Source of the DNA: Ophiocordyceps camponoti-saundersi (nom. inval.)
Taxonomy: Eukaryota; Ascomycota; Sordariomycetes; Hypocreales; Ophiocordycipitaceae
NCBI GenBank assembly: GCA_003339415.1
Contig: PDHQ01000143.1
Span: 1-64,000, forward strand
DNA: 64,000 nt
Direction: 5' to 3'
Below are positions 62,860-64,000 of this stretch, one piece after another (position 1 is the stretch's first letter; the number at the start of each line of letters is the position of its first letter). The notes under the pieces are model-generated. The model was not told the origin of the DNA and did not search any database. It saw only the letters and a program-made list of their open reading frames with translations. Both the position numbers and the translations under genes were made by a program.

Positions 62860-64000
62860 TATTATTATATATTAATAGATAAATAACTTAATAATTTATT
62901 ATTTATTAATAGTTAAATAAATATAGAAAATTATAATATATTAATAATTAAATAGTAGAAATATATACTTATTATAGTTTTTACTAATATTATATTAAGC
63001 GCGTTATTAATATATTTTTTTATTACGGTTTATATTACTATTATATAGAAAGCTAAAAAGTACTTTAGTTTATTATTATATTAATAAAAGGGTTAGCGTT
63101 AATAAGTTAGATAGTTATAGTATATTTAGTATTATTAAAGGGTTTAATTAGTTTATTTACTTAACTATAAAGCTTTTTAAAAATATTAATAGGAGCTATT
63201 TTAACTAAATCTAAAATATTAAAAACTAAAATATTATAAAAGTTTAAGGTTATTTTATTTCTAATAATATTACTCTAAGCTAATAAGAGTATATAGTTAA
63301 TAATAATAGCTAAAAGTAATATAATAATCTCTTTACTAAGTAGATATATTTATTCCCTTATATAAATATAAGAGTCTTATTAGTTTCTTTTATAAAACTT
63401 TAGAATCTTTCCTAAATTATTAAGCTTAGACTTTTTATTAATAAATATAATAACTTTACTAATATTAAGCTATATATTTTTTAAAGTAAGGGTATTAAGT
63501 AAGATAGGTATTAAGATAAGAAAATTAAAAATTTATTTATCGCTAATATTAAATATTTTCGCTATATAACTTAAGCTAAGAGAAAGATTATATTTATTAA
63601 AGTATTTATTAAAGTAAGTTACTTAAATTAGAGTAATATTTATATTTTAAAATATTAAAGCTTACTTATTATAATATATTACGAAAAAGGTAAGCGAGTA
63701 TTTAATAACTTAAACTAAATTATAGTAATAAGTTATTAAAAAGTTATTATTAGCCTTTTTAACTTTTTAAGCTTTTAGAATTTCTAAAAATTAAATAGCT
63801 ATTTTAGAAATAGTTATAAGAGTTTAAAGTTATTAAAAACTAAAATAAGTTACTTCTTTAAGGTTTTAGAAACGCTTTATTAAGTTAGAGTAGGAGATAT
63901 AATAAAATATCTTACTAGGAATCTTTTAAAAATAGAACTAGCTTTTTTAACTTTAGTCTCTTTTTTTATAGCTACTAATATTATTCTTTCTATCTTATTA
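62860..64000 (-). mobile_element. Family B internal 3-prime region, second copy, cut by the window end
   Basis: Collinear with 35110-36230 in the same orientation, with many transitions. It lacks an adjacent family B LTR on its left side and continues beyond the window. Confidence 0.8.

Overview
The window looks like nuclear DNA of a filamentous ascomycete (Pezizomycotina-type genome) with very active repeat-induced point mutation (RIP). Almost all of it is extremely AT-rich and nearly lacks the dinucleotides CpA and TpG while keeping some CpG. That is the mark of RIP (CpA to TpA on both strands), not of CpG deamination. One gene was recognised as intact: a four-exon type 1 methionine aminopeptidase with fungal-style short introns, on the minus strand at 22211-23646. 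It sits in a normal-composition island of about 1.8 kb (roughly 21972-23765).

The rest is a stack of RIP-killed transposable elements, several of which can be resolved to the base. Positions 1-4900 hold a minus-strand Copia element (integrase, pre-integrase and Gag zinc-knuckle remnants), split by a 1.86-kb repeat here called C (1556-3414, 15-bp target duplication). Positions 6621-21532 are a plus-strand Gypsy element (F) with 325-bp LTRs. It is interrupted inside RNase H by a minus-strand Gypsy (D, 10077-18998, 249-bp LTRs, 5-bp duplication AGAAR), whose left LTR is itself split by another C copy (10112-11983). This is a three-level nest.

Right of the gene lie an LTR fragment (23917-24056), an LTR plus 3-prime region of family B (24728-26160), and two C copies in tandem (27160-29580). 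Next comes a LINE (29581-33037 and 43930 to about 44700) with endonuclease and reverse-transcriptase remnants. It is split by a minus-strand Gypsy of family B (33038-43924, 594-bp outer LTRs, duplication CTTTC/CTTTT); removing B restores the LINE reading frame. Family B carries a third, internal LTR copy.

Positions 44700-54442 hold partial C copies (47100-48448), a lysine-rich coding-like remnant of unknown kind (48480-49760), undeciphered RIP-eroded sequence, and a purine tract followed by a GC-rich decamer repeat. Positions 54443-61808 are a minus-strand Gypsy (E) with 186-bp LTRs and a perfect TTTTC duplication. The right end has a small GC-rich unmutated patch (62586-62730), a C scrap and another partial family-B element that runs off the edge.

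No tRNA, rRNA, CRISPR array or second protein-coding gene was recognised. Element names (C, D, E, F, B) are local labels. Protein families were assigned by reading eroded translations by eye, with stops mostly falling where Gln or Trp codons would have been hit by RIP. Coordinates of LTRs and target duplications come from direct comparison of copies; internal domain limits are approximate.
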